Source of the DNA: UBA8514 sp050251415
GTDB taxonomy: Bacteria > Bacillota > Clostridia > Lachnospirales > Anaerotignaceae
NCBI GenBank assembly: GCA_050251415.1
Contig: JBFWMT010000002.1
Location: forward strand, 1 to 64,000
DNA length: 64,000 nucleotides
Direction: 5' to 3'
Shown: positions 34,254 through 44,400 of the stretch, one piece after another
Layout: every line of letters begins with the position of its first letter
Position numbering within the stretch: position 1 is the first letter of the stretch
Position numbers and translations under genes: made by a program
Notes under the pieces: model-generated
Database searches by the model: none
What the model was told of the DNA's origin: nothing
Seen by the model: the letters and a program-made list of their open reading frames with translations, nothing else

Positions 34254-35363
34254 TTACAAAAGTGTTGATAGGTGTTTCTGAAGTACAGCGGGAATATTCT
34301 CAGCAGAAGCCTCTATACAAACGGCACCAATATTGTTAGCAACCATTGGCATTCCGTAAACAACGCAAGATTCCTTACTTTGGCCTATAGTATAAGCGCC
34401 ATTTTTACGCATCTTAAGCAAACCATCTGCTCCATCTCTGCCCATACCAGTCATAATAATACCAACCGCATTATTCTTAACATTTTCTGCAACGGATTGG
34501 AAAAGTACATCAACAGAGGGGCGGTGACCGCTTACTTTATCCCCAGGAAATAGCTTAACAGCGAAGTTGCCACCTTGTTTTACAATTTTCATTTGGCTGT
34601 CGCCGCCAGGAGCAATAAGCGCAAGCCCTTGCCTAATAATGTCACCATCTACAGCTTCTCGTACTTCCATTTTACAAAGCTTATTAAGTCTGTCTGCATA
34701 CATTTTTGTAAAGCCTGCCGGCATATGCTGAACAATAACTATACCTGGTATGTTTGCTGGTAAACCCTTTAATACAGTAAGGGTGGCCTCTGTTCCGCCA
34801 GTTGATGCACCTAAGGCAATGATAACAGAACTTAAAGCGGCCGAACTATTTAATACTACAGGCAAAACAGGTCTTGGTACAGGATGCGACACAGGTGGCA
34901 GCACAGGCGCTTGAACAGGTTTTGATACAGGCGGTGCCACGGGTGGCTTAATTGCTGATGAAGCGTGTACCGTTGCGCTACTTGCAATAACAATTTTAGA
35001 ATGAAGCTCGGTGATAAAAGCAGAAATATTTCCCATGGAGGAAAGCTCTGGCTTTTTTACAAAGTCTACCGCACCTGCCGATAATGCATCAAAAACATTA
35101 ATATCTAATGACGAAACCAAAACAACCCGAACAGGGTGTGTTGGTATAAAACGTTTCACAAATTCAATGCCGTTAAGCTTTGGCATCTCAACATCTAGTG
35201 TTACAACGTCGGGATTCAGTTTTAGTATTTTCTCTTTTGCATCAAATGCATCTACGGCAAAGCCAACAATTTCAATGTTATTAAATTCCGCTAGTTTGTC
35301 TGAAAGTACTTTTCTAAAAAAGATGGAATCATCTACAATTAAAATACGAACTTTTTTTGTCAT
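34254..35363 (-). CDS. cheB: Chemoreceptor methylesterase CheB
   Basis: CheB removes methyl groups from receptors when phosphorylated. The 369-residue product has a receiver domain (1-120; D11-D12, phosphoacceptor D57), a Pro/Val-rich linker with PVxxPV repeats (about 139-170) and the esterase domain (about 178-369) with catalytic S187 (GASTGGTEA), H213 and D310 (TGMGRDGADG). It is the last gene of cheA-cheW-cheR-cheB. Confidence 0.96.
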   Translation of the reverse strand: MTKKVRILIVDDSIFFRKVLSDKLAEFNNIEIVGFAVDAFDAKEKILKLNPDVVTLDVEMPKLNGIEFVKRFIPTHPVRVVLVSSLDINVFDALSAGAVDFVKKPELSSMGNISAFITELHSKIVIASSATVHASSAIKPPVAPPVSKPVQAPVLPPVSHPVPRPVLPVVLNSSAALSSVIIALGASTGGTEATLTVLKGLPANIPGIVIVQHMPAGFTKMYADRLNKLCKMEVREAVDGDIIRQGLALIAPGGDSQMKIVKQGGNFAVKLFPGDKVSGHRPSVDVLFQSVAENVKNNAVGIIMTGMGRDGADGLLKMRKNGAYTIGQSKESCVVYGMPMVANNIGAVCIEASAENIPAVLQKHLSTLL

Positions 35364-35448
35364 AGTGGTTCACCTCTCTAAGTTTGCATAATATAATTTT
35401 ATGCAAGCTTTACCTTAACGATGTAAGGGTTTCATACAATAAAGTATG

Positions 35449-36258
35449 TCAAATCTTTCTATATGTTGCTGGCATAAGATATTTGTATGGTGTTGTTGCT
35501 TTATTAAGTGCCTCTGAATGACCGATAAGAAGGTAGCCGCCATTACTTGTTGCACCGTAAAAACGGTTAACAAGGGCATCCTTGGTTGGTTGGTCAAAAT
35601 ATATCATTACGTTACGGCAAAAAATAACATCGAATTGCAACTTGAACTTGATAGGATCCATCAGGTTAAAGGTTTTAAAAATAACATTGGATTTAAGTTC
35701 AGGTGATACTTCATATCTGCCATCGGGTAATTTTTTTAAATATTTAGTGACCCATGCAGTTGGCATATCTTTTAAAGACTCTGCTGGGTAAATACCAGCT
35801 TGTGCCTGCGTAAGTACATTTTGTGATATATCTGTTGCCAGAACACGGGTGTCCCATCTAGCGGCGTCAGACCCTAAAAACTCTTTCATAATAATTGAAA
35901 GAGTATAAGGTTCTTGCCCTGTGGAACAGCCAGCACTCCACACACTTAATACCTTGTCTTTTTTCTTTTGTACAAGGTAGGGCAGTATGGTATCTCTGAA
36001 GTAGTCAAAGTGCATTTGTTCTCTCATAAAAAATGTATAGTTTGTAGTAAGTTTATTAAGCATAACATCAATATCATTTTTACTTGCTTTTGTAAGTATA
36101 AAATCTACATAATCTGAAAAATTTGAATAACCCATTGAAACTAAAGTAGAACCAAGACGTCCCTCAATAAGTTGCTTCTTTTTTGAAAGATTTATACCAA
36201 AATTTTTGTGTATATACGTATAAAGTCTTAGAAAATCATTTTCGGTTAAAGTCATCAT
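35449..36258 (-). CDS. cheR: Chemoreceptor methyltransferase CheR
   Basis: CheR methylates receptor glutamates using S-adenosylmethionine. The 269-residue product has an N-terminal helical domain and the SAM fold with VWSAGCSTGQEPYTLS and DVIFCRNVMIYFD. The ATG at 36258 follows GGGTGAT; translation from the TTG at 36270 is less likely. It follows cheW by 17 bases. Confidence 0.95.
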   Translation of the reverse strand: MMTLTENDFLRLYTYIHKNFGINLSKKKQLIEGRLGSTLVSMGYSNFSDYVDFILTKASKNDIDVMLNKLTTNYTFFMREQMHFDYFRDTILPYLVQKKKDKVLSVWSAGCSTGQEPYTLSIIMKEFLGSDAARWDTRVLATDISQNVLTQAQAGIYPAESLKDMPTAWVTKYLKKLPDGRYEVSPELKSNVIFKTFNLMDPIKFKLQFDVIFCRNVMIYFDQPTKDALVNRFYGATSNGGYLLIGHSEALNKATTPYKYLMPATYRKI

Positions 36259-36275
36259 AATATCACCCAAATTTA

Positions 36276-36758
36276 TTATTTAGAGTTCACAAGAAGTTCG
36301 CAATCCATGCAAAAAACTACTGTTCCGTCAGCAAGGGTGGTCATCCCACTTACAAATTCCTGGCTTTTTGATGGCGGCGGAGTAATCTTATTGTCAATGT
36401 CGAATACTTGCAGAACTACGTCTACAAGTATGCCTATAGAAACAGAATCTACCTCTAAAATAATAACACAATTTGTTGATGTTGGCTCTGCCGCAGGCTT
36501 ATTCATGCGCAGACGAATATCTATAATAGGTATTATTTGGCCACGAAGGTTTATTATTCCCTGTACATAGTCGGGCACACGAGGAAGCTTGGTTACGGCA
36601 TGATTGGTAATTATTTCTATTACATTATCAATAGGAATACCAAAAACTAGGCTGTCCGAAATGAAGGTGAGATATTTTTTGGAGTTATCATTTGCAGCTT
36701 TTAATGCATCTATATCAAATTCATTTGTATCCATTTCATCGTAAAGTTCGTTTGTCAT
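36276..36758 (-). CDS. cheW: Chemotaxis coupling protein CheW
   Basis: CheW links receptors to CheA. The 160-residue product is a single CheW domain, with VPDYVQGIINLRGQIIPIID as the family signature, after an acidic N-terminus of about 28 residues. It has AGGAGG nine bases upstream of the ATG and follows cheA by 14 bases. Confidence 0.94.
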   Translation of the reverse strand: MTNELYDEMDTNEFDIDALKAANDNSKKYLTFISDSLVFGIPIDNVIEIITNHAVTKLPRVPDYVQGIINLRGQIIPIIDIRLRMNKPAAEPTSTNCVIILEVDSVSIGILVDVVLQVFDIDNKITPPPSKSQEFVSGMTTLADGTVVFCMDCELLVNSK

Positions 36759-36772
36759 AATTAAAATCCTCC

Positions 36773-38866
36773 TTAAAATGCGTACATAGAAGCTGCATGA
36801 AGGTTTAAGATGTCCAGAATAATGCTTATATTGCCATCACCCAGAATTGTACAGCCTGCAATGCCTGCGTCTTTGATATTAAAGCTGTTAAGGTAAGTTG
36901 GAAGCGGCTTAACAACAACCTGCTGTTTACCTATCAACTCATCTACAAACAAACAGTAGGATTTGTCACTGGATTCAACCCATACGAAAATTCCATCCTC
37001 AACATTTTCTATTTGCGTATCTATGTTATAAAGTTTATGAAGTCTTACAATTGGGTAGAAATTACCCATACGTTCAACAATTTCGTTGCCCATGGAATCC
37101 AAAATAACATCCTCTGGTGATACCTTAAATGACTGACGAATATTGGTGATTGGTATTGTAAATATTGAGCTGCCAACAGCAACCTCCATACCATCTACAA
37201 TTGCCATTGTTAAAGGAATTTTTAATGAAATGGTTGTGCCTTCGCCTAATTCACTGGAAATAGAAACAACGCCACCAACTTTTTCAATGTTCTGCTTTAC
37301 AACATCCATACCAACACCACGGCCCGAATATTCGGTTACAACCTCGTTGGTTGAAAAACCAGGTGCAAGTAAAAGATTTAAAATTTCACGCTTTGAATAT
37401 TCGCTTTCGGGCTTTGTTAACAAGCCGTTTTTCTTAGCTTTGGCAAGTACCTTAGTGGTATCAACGCCTGTACCGTCATCAGTTATTGTAATAATAACAT
37501 CGCTGCCGGTGTGTTCTGCCTCAAGTATAATTTCACCCTGAGCATCCTTGCCAATCTTAATACGGTCTTCTACATGCTCTTCAATGCCATGGTCCATGGC
37601 GTTTCGCACAATGTGCATAAGAGGATCGTTTATACTGTCAACAATGGTTTTATCCAGTTCAGTATTTTCACCTACTATTGTCAGGCGAACATCTTTATTT
37701 GTTTTTTGGCACATATCTCTTACAATACGGTTCATTTTGTTAAAAACACCAGAAACAGGAATCATTCTTATGGACATAGTTATGTCTTGAAGTTCATCAG
37801 TAAGTTTTCTAAGTTGTCTTGCGGATTTTGTAAAATTATCAAGTTTTAAACCTCTAAGCTCAGGTGAAGCCGTAACCATAGATTCGGTTATAACAATTTC
37901 ACCAACAATAGCCATAAGACTGTCCAACTTAGAAAGGTTAACGCTAATGATACTTTGCTTTGCCTGTGTTTGATGGTTTGGTGCCTTAGAGGCAGACTTT
38001 TGACCATTATCGCCAGAAGTTAAAGGCTGTAAGATTTCTGCCTGAACCTTTGCTTGTTCAATCTTTTCTTCTTTTATGCCTGCTTTTTTTGCATTAGGGT
38101 TTAAAATAACCTCAAATGAGGCAACATTAAGTGCTTCTTTAAGTACCTGAACCGCTTTTTCAACCAATTCTTCTTTATCAATACAAAGGAAAAAACCGTG
38201 GTCTATTATGTAGTTGCAGGTTTCAGAATTTTCTTCTATATCCGCAGGGAAACAGTCAAATTCATCACCTATGCTTTCTTTTACAGCGGTTTTAATCATA
38301 AATGCACGCAGATGCTCCATGCCGCAACCATCATCAAAGAAAATTCTTAAAAAATAGGTGGCGTCTGATGCCGGTAAATTTGTATTGATTTCTTTTTGTT
38401 CCTGGGCAGAAATAGGTTTTTGGGTAACGGTTTCAGCCTTTTGGTCAGGAGTTCCTTTCATTTTTTCAATAAAGGTATTAATATCAGTTATAAATTGGTC
38501 GATATTATCTGAGAGGGGTTCGTTGTTCTCGATTTTTGCTGTTTGGTTACGCATAAAATCGTTTGAACGGAACATCAGGTTAAAAAGCTCGGTTCTCAGG
38601 TCTTCGCTGAAAGACTCAACGCAGTTATTTTCTCTGAAAATAAAGAATAAATCCTCGATTCGATGAGCCAGTTTTGCTAACGAATCAAATTCCATCATGG
38701 CAGATGAACCTTTAATTGTGTGCATGATACGGAATATTTCATTTATACTATCTGTACTGAAGGATTTCTCTTTTTCGGATTCCAGCATTATTTCTTCAAG
38801 CTGCTCCAAAAGAGTGTTTGTTTCAAATAAAAACATATCCAGCATACTTTCCATGCCATTGTTCAT
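36773..38866 (-). CDS. cheA: Chemotaxis histidine kinase CheA
   Basis: CheA autophosphorylates in response to receptors and passes phosphate to CheY, CheB and CheV. In order the 697 residues show the HPt domain with H49 (IMHTIKGSSAMM), a middle CheY/CheB-binding-like region (about 155-245), the dimerisation helices (about 297-360), the ATPase domain (NAMDHGIE, DDGTGVD, GRGVGMDVV) and the C-terminal CheW-like domain (about 555-690). It is the first gene of the chemotaxis operon on this strand. Confidence 0.96.
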   Translation of the reverse strand: MNNGMESMLDMFLFETNTLLEQLEEIMLESEKEKSFSTDSINEIFRIMHTIKGSSAMMEFDSLAKLAHRIEDLFFIFRENNCVESFSEDLRTELFNLMFRSNDFMRNQTAKIENNEPLSDNIDQFITDINTFIEKMKGTPDQKAETVTQKPISAQEQKEINTNLPASDATYFLRIFFDDGCGMEHLRAFMIKTAVKESIGDEFDCFPADIEENSETCNYIIDHGFFLCIDKEELVEKAVQVLKEALNVASFEVILNPNAKKAGIKEEKIEQAKVQAEILQPLTSGDNGQKSASKAPNHQTQAKQSIISVNLSKLDSLMAIVGEIVITESMVTASPELRGLKLDNFTKSARQLRKLTDELQDITMSIRMIPVSGVFNKMNRIVRDMCQKTNKDVRLTIVGENTELDKTIVDSINDPLMHIVRNAMDHGIEEHVEDRIKIGKDAQGEIILEAEHTGSDVIITITDDGTGVDTTKVLAKAKKNGLLTKPESEYSKREILNLLLAPGFSTNEVVTEYSGRGVGMDVVKQNIEKVGGVVSISSELGEGTTISLKIPLTMAIVDGMEVAVGSSIFTIPITNIRQSFKVSPEDVILDSMGNEIVERMGNFYPIVRLHKLYNIDTQIENVEDGIFVWVESSDKSYCLFVDELIGKQQVVVKPLPTYLNSFNIKDAGIAGCTILGDGNISIILDILNLHAASMYAF

Positions 38867-38985
38867 AAATTTGCACCGCCTTAATTATAGATTGATATTG
38901 TAAATGAAATAATTTACTTGTCTTATGTTATTTATTCGACAAGATTTTAAAATAAATAATAGTTTTCTGAAAGAAGGTGAACATC

Positions 38986-40401
38986 ATGTCAAATGTTTTA
39001 AAGGTTTCCACACCCTTATCTGGGTATGAAAATACAACCAAAGGCAACCCAATTTCCACTACAGATACTAACATAAAAAATGTAAATGATGTAAATAAGG
39101 TCATAAGACCGGATGGTCAGTCATCAAATGCGGATTATGGTGAAAACCAGTTATTGCTACCACATAATTCGAATTTTGATGGATTCATCAAGGCTTTAAA
39201 AGGCAACCCAATCGTTACAAATTTAATGACAGACTTGCTTTTTGTGCAGATGGAAAATTTGGTCAGCTCGGGCATTAACGAAAATTTTGCAGAGGAAATA
39301 TCTCAATTTTTGGAAATGATTAAAATGTCAGAAGATGAACTGCAAGGTTTTATAAAAAACCAAGTACAGTCTTCGGCAAAATTTCAAGGACCATTTTTTG
39401 GAATGCTAAGGAAATCATTGACAGAGACGAACTCTTCAAACCTTATATTTAGAATACTAGATTTCACTAAAAAATACAATGATTTTACATCGAATGGGCA
39501 TGTTTTAAATGAAATTTTCTCAAATTTAAACAATATAACTGAGTATATGCCTTCTAGCTTTTCTGAAAAACTGTTAAGTATTATGGAAAAACTGGATTTT
39601 AATGCCCAAAATGCAAATTTATCAGCCAACACGGAAGTACTTAAAAAGGATATTATTCCCTTCCTTTCTGAGTATGTAAAAGTAACGAACGATTTTGGTA
39701 AAGTTAGAGATTTGATTACATCCCTTACGCTTAATATTGCAAGATATGAAAATGGAAGTAAAGAGGGATTTGTTGGTGCATTTAAGGAACTTTTGGGTTA
39801 TAATACAATAAAAGAAAAACTTGGGAATGGTGATGCTGATAAATTAATAGATATTTTGATTCAAACAGATGAAAAAAAGGCGGAGGCAAACCCTTTATCG
39901 GAAAAGCTTATTTCGATTTTACAAAAAGGAATAAAAGGGGAAGCCGGATATGAAAATATAGACAATTTTAAAAATATTCTTACTGCCTCATTACTTAATG
40001 AAAGTGTTTATATGCCGCTTTTGCATGTAATGTTGCCTGTAAATATAAATGGAAACATGATGTTTTCGGAATTGTGGGTTGACCCTGATGATAAGTCTGA
40101 AGGGGAAACACAAGATGGTAAAAAGAAAGAGAAACTTTTAATTAAGTTTGATATTAAAGATGTGGGGTTTTTTGACCTTGTTATTTTACACAACAACGGA
40201 GATGTTGATTTACAGCTTTTCTGTCCAGAAAAGCTTGCGGGTATGGAGAAGGTAATTCAATCGGGACTTTCGGGTATTATTGAGCAAAATGGAATGTCTG
40301 TAAAATCGCTTTCGGTAAAAAAAGGAAAAGCGCCGGTAACCATTTCGGAGGTGTTCCCTAAAATCTATGAAAGGAAAAATGCCGTTAATGTCAGGATATG
40401 A
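38986..40401 (+). CDS. FliK-like protein (YlqG position)
   Basis: This 471-residue protein has a polar N-terminus, a long helical middle and a C-terminal domain (about 345-455) with the pattern LLIKFDIKDVGFFDLVIL that resembles the FliK C-terminal fold. It directly precedes and overlaps by 14 bases an FlhB-C-like gene, the arrangement known as ylqG-ylqH in Bacillus. The main FliK is at 1596. I infer a second export-related protein of unknown role. The ATG at 38986 follows AGAAGGTGA. Confidence 0.65.
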   Translation: MSNVLKVSTPLSGYENTTKGNPISTTDTNIKNVNDVNKVIRPDGQSSNADYGENQLLLPHNSNFDGFIKALKGNPIVTNLMTDLLFVQMENLVSSGINENFAEEISQFLEMIKMSEDELQGFIKNQVQSSAKFQGPFFGMLRKSLTETNSSNLIFRILDFTKKYNDFTSNGHVLNEIFSNLNNITEYMPSSFSEKLLSIMEKLDFNAQNANLSANTEVLKKDIIPFLSEYVKVTNDFGKVRDLITSLTLNIARYENGSKEGFVGAFKELLGYNTIKEKLGNGDADKLIDILIQTDEKKAEANPLSEKLISILQKGIKGEAGYENIDNFKNILTASLLNESVYMPLLHVMLPVNINGNMMFSELWVDPDDKSEGETQDGKKKEKLLIKFDIKDVGFFDLVILHNNGDVDLQLFCPEKLAGMEKVIQSGLSGIIEQNGMSVKSLSVKKGKAPVTISEVFPKIYERKNAVNVRI

Positions 40402-40702
40402 TGAAAAATTTAAACAAAGAGCAGTAGCGCTGAAATATGATAAGGATAATAATTTATCTGCACCTATTATTGTTGCTTCGGGTATGGGCTATACCGCTGA
40501 AAAGATTTTGGAGGTGGCATCCCAAAACGATATTCCTGTGTATGAGGATACATCACTGGCAACAATGCTTTCCAGATTGAACTTAGGCGCAGAAATACCA
40601 CCGGAGCTTTATAAGGCAATTGTAGATATATATATTTATTTCCTTAAATTTTCGCCTAATAATTCTAGCAATAATGAAGTGGATGAAAACAAGGATGGAT
40701 GA
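40388..40702 (+). CDS. FlhB C-terminal-like protein (YlqH/FlhX type)
   Basis: This 104-residue protein resembles the part of FlhB after the cleavage site: AVALKYDKDNNLSAPIIVA, then a helix with EVASQNDIPVYEDTSLATML and EIPPELYKAIVDIYIYFLKF. It lacks the NPTH motif, as expected for FlhX-type proteins, which can stand in for the FlhB C-terminal piece. The ATG at 40388 follows GAAAGGAAA with 11 bases between and overlaps the FliK-like gene. Confidence 0.85.
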   Translation: MSGYDEKFKQRAVALKYDKDNNLSAPIIVASGMGYTAEKILEVASQNDIPVYEDTSLATMLSRLNLGAEIPPELYKAIVDIYIYFLKFSPNNSSNNEVDENKDG

Positions 40703-40739
40703 AATTTGAATTAAAATAGTTAATGGGGGAGTAAGGGTT

Positions 40740-41426
40740 ATGTCAATTAGATGTTTGATACTGGATGAAAAAAACAGGATAATAGATTATGCAGATTTAA
40801 ACTATCCAGCTGGTGGCGGGGCACAGTTAATACCCTGTTCAGCAGAAACTGTAAATTCCTTTGAAAAAGGGGATATTGTAAAATTTCAGCATGAGCAAAG
40901 GTTTGACAAGGTGTTTGACGGCGTTGTAGTAAATAATAAAAATAATAGGATTGTTCTAGATAATGTAAGACATATAAGCAATATTTTGCAAGAAGATCTA
41001 AGGATTGAAGTATTTAAAGACGACGTGCTTACTTACCAAGTTGAAAAGGGAAGTAAAGAAGAAAATGCAAATGAAATCGAAGATGAAAATATAAACAAAG
41101 ATGCAAGTGAAAATGAAGACAATAACGAAGAATATAGTTTCGATATTATAGTAAAGGATATCAGTTCTGGCGGAATTGGTTTTTACAGTAAGGAAAATTT
41201 GCCTATGGACAAAATATACGAATACGTTGCAGATTGGGGTACAACACCTATTATGACAAAGGTAAAACTTTTACGCAAGGAGAAACTTAATAGCGATACA
41301 TTTTCTTATGGAGGAAAATTTGTAGATTTGTATTCAGATGAAGAAAGAGTTTTAAGAGGTGGGGTTTTTGCTATACAGGCAAGAAGATGCCAGGACAGGA
41401 GGAGAAGAGACGATGACATTTTTTAA
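40740..41426 (+). CDS. PilZ-like protein with degenerate RxxxR motif
   Basis: This 228-residue protein has a YcgR-N-like first half, an acidic linker (about 103-130, rich in Glu/Asp/Asn) and a PilZ-like second part with DISSGGIGFYS (about 140-150) and a YGGKFVDL core. The first PilZ element (RxxxR) normally precedes this at the domain junction; the best candidate (QEDLR) lacks the first Arg, so cyclic di-GMP binding is uncertain. The C-terminus is very basic (RRCQDRRRRD). The stop overlaps the start of the SLH gene by 14 bases. Confidence 0.75.
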   Translation: MSIRCLILDEKNRIIDYADLNYPAGGGAQLIPCSAETVNSFEKGDIVKFQHEQRFDKVFDGVVVNNKNNRIVLDNVRHISNILQEDLRIEVFKDDVLTYQVEKGSKEENANEIEDENINKDASENEDNNEEYSFDIIVKDISSGGIGFYSKENLPMDKIYEYVADWGTTPIMTKVKLLRKEKLNSDTFSYGGKFVDLYSDEERVLRGGVFAIQARRCQDRRRRDDDIF

Positions 41427-44400
41427 AAAATCAGTTTCAAAAGTGTCAAAGCAAAGTGTGGCAGTGCTGTTAACGGCAAGCATGGTGTTTTCAAGCGTAC
41501 CTGCAATACCGTTTGTTCATTACGGAACAACGCAGGTTCAGGCGGCTAGCATGGGTATTGAAAACCACTGGGCTGAAAACTATATGCTTAATTTGTATGA
41601 AAGAGGGCTTATGCGTGGAGATTTAGAAGGAAACTTGAATCCCGATAAAGATATTACACGTGCAGAGTTTGTTTCTATTGTTAACAGAGCATTTGGATAC
41701 ACAACTGCAAGCGGAAATTCATTTAAAGACATTACAGGAACGGAATGGTATGCAGATGATGTAAATACCGCCTATAATCAAGGTTATTTTGTGGGCGACG
41801 GTAAGGGCAATTCCAACGCTACAAGCAAACTTACAAGGGAAGAGGCCGTTGCTATTCTTTGCAGAAACCTTAACGTAGACCAACAGCAAGGGGAAAGCTT
41901 CTCTTTTGAAGACAGCAGGGAAATTCAAAACTGGAGTAGGGGCTATATTAACACAGCTACGGAAAAAGGCTATATTTCTGGTTATCAGGACAGTACCTTT
42001 AAACCTCAAAAAAGCATAACCCGTGGAGAAGCAGCTAAGGTTATTTCAGATGCATTGGGTGAAGTTATAAATGAAGCTACAGAAAAAACACTGGGTTATT
42101 ACGATGGGAATGTTACAATCTCAGAGTCCAACGTAACTTTAAACAATACAGTTATAACAGGCGACCTTTACATAACAGAGGGCGTTGGACTGGGACAAAT
42201 TTACCTTAACAATGTTAGCGTTCTTGGACAGGTTATTATAAGCGGAACGGGTGAAAGCTACGCAGGGCAAAGCAGCGTGAACCTTACCGATTGTTTTGTT
42301 TCTGATATGATTATAGCTGGTAACAGTGGTAAACCAAAAACCGTTAAAATAAGTGGAGATACCACTGTGTCCAATGTACGGGTTTCTGCAAACGCCTTCC
42401 TTGAGGAGCTTTCTAACAGAGATGGTGGTTTTTATAATGTTGAACTTGCTGGTGCAGAGGGAACTTCTTTGCAGCTTTCAGGTGATTTTGAAAGCGTTAC
42501 GGTGAAGGGCGAGAAAAACTATATTTCCCTTAATTCGGGCAATATAGATGAACTTGTTGTGGACGAGCTGGGTGCAGACACCACGGTTTACTTGCAAGAA
42601 GATACATATGTAGACCAGTTGCTCCTTGACGTTGCATCTACCGTAAACGGAACGGGTGAAGTTGGCTACCTTAAGGTAAATGGCTCGGGAGTAACAACAG
42701 AAATGATTCCAGAAGAAGTTGAAATAAGGCCAGGTCTTAAGGCAACTATTGCAGGAGTTCTTATGGATAGCAACGATGCCGAGGAATCATCATCTTCGCC
42801 AATTATTTTATCAGGCTATCCTGAGGCTAAGGATATTGGTACCACGGAAGCAACTGTTGTTTACAAGGCGAATAAGCCGGCAACACTTTATTGGGTTGCA
42901 AGTTTGTATGATGCAGGTAAGGTAGATACCGATGACATTATATCACCAAGCAAAAACAACAGTCAGATAATTAAAAGCGGAAATATGGATGTTGATTCAT
43001 CGAAGGAATATTCAGTTAAGGTATCTGGACTAAAAACAGATACAGAATATCTTATTTCAGCAGTTATTGTAGATGACAAGGACGACAGAAGCAAGAGAAA
43101 GTCAGAAAATTTTACTACTGTAGATAGCGCTAAAACTGGATTTGTGTCAGGCTATCCAAAGGTTGACGAATTGGGCAATACATCTGTAGATATTGCATAT
43201 GTTACAACAAAGGATGACAGCGTGGTGTACTGGGGAATCTATCCATCTGGGAAAACTTACACCGTACCAACGGCTGCAAACCTTAAGAAACAACAGCTTT
43301 TCGGTCATCTTAAGAAAGGAAAGGAAACAGCTAACACAAAATATAAAGAACGATCATTTACAATTTCTGGATTAGAGGAACTTGCAAGCTACGATATTTA
43401 TATGATGGCATCTGATGATACTACAGAGTCTGGGGTTTCTAAATTACAGATAACTACAAAGGACACGACTGTTCCTGTTTTTATAACTGGCTATCCTTAC
43501 ATGGAAGCGGGAAAAAACGATACCTCTGTTGACGTAAAGTACAGGGTTAATGAGGAGTCAACGGTTTATTGTGCGCTATATCCCGAGGGAACGACATTTC
43601 CTATTGTTACATCGGGAAGTACATATACGGGCACCCTTGATAGTGATGAAGCTAAAAATCAGGTGGTAAGTGCAAAGAATGCCACGCTTAAGGCAACTAG
43701 TAAAAAGACAGAAGAAGATACAGAGGGAACAGTTACAGTGTCGGGAATTAAGGACACGATTGCATATGACATGTATGTAGCGGCACAGGATTTAACCGGA
43801 AATATTTCTTCTGTAAAGAAACTATATGTGCCAGCAAAGCCAAACTTCCTTGATACATACCCTAAAGCATCTACAATTAAAAATGATTCTGTGGATATAC
43901 TTGTAGCCACAACAAAGAATTGCGAGGGGTATTGGGCAGTTTTGCCTAAGGGCAGCGTAGCACCAAGTGAAGTTGCACTGAAGGGACAGACAGTTGCTGG
44001 GGCAGTCAGCTTTGGTAAGGTTGATAATTTCCCTAAAAATATAGAAAACATTGTGCATGCAGAGGGACTGCAAGAACTTACAGAGTACGAATTTTATATA
44101 CTTCTTGCTGATACCGAAAACACATCGGAAATATCTATTGTTAAATTTAAAACTCCAGATATGACGCCACCAGAATTTTCAGATGGATACCCTGTTGTTG
44201 GTGAAATTACAGACAAAGCTGTTGAGGTGCTTTTAAGAGTAAGCGAGGCTGGAAATGTTTACTATGCACTTTGCAAAAGAGGTGCGGTTTTCCCTAAGCC
44301 ACCAACAGGCTCTACAGAATCTCCTGCTTTAGACAGTGATGAGGCAATAAGGCAGGTTTTAAGTGGAAATAATGCATTTAAAAGTGGTAAGACAAGCGTA

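Noticed and set aside
35386..35404. Small GCATAA/TTATGC hairpin between cheR and cheB as terminator
   Set aside because: The stem is only 6 bp and AT-rich with no T-run in the direction of transcription, so it is unlikely to stop the cheA-cheB transcript.
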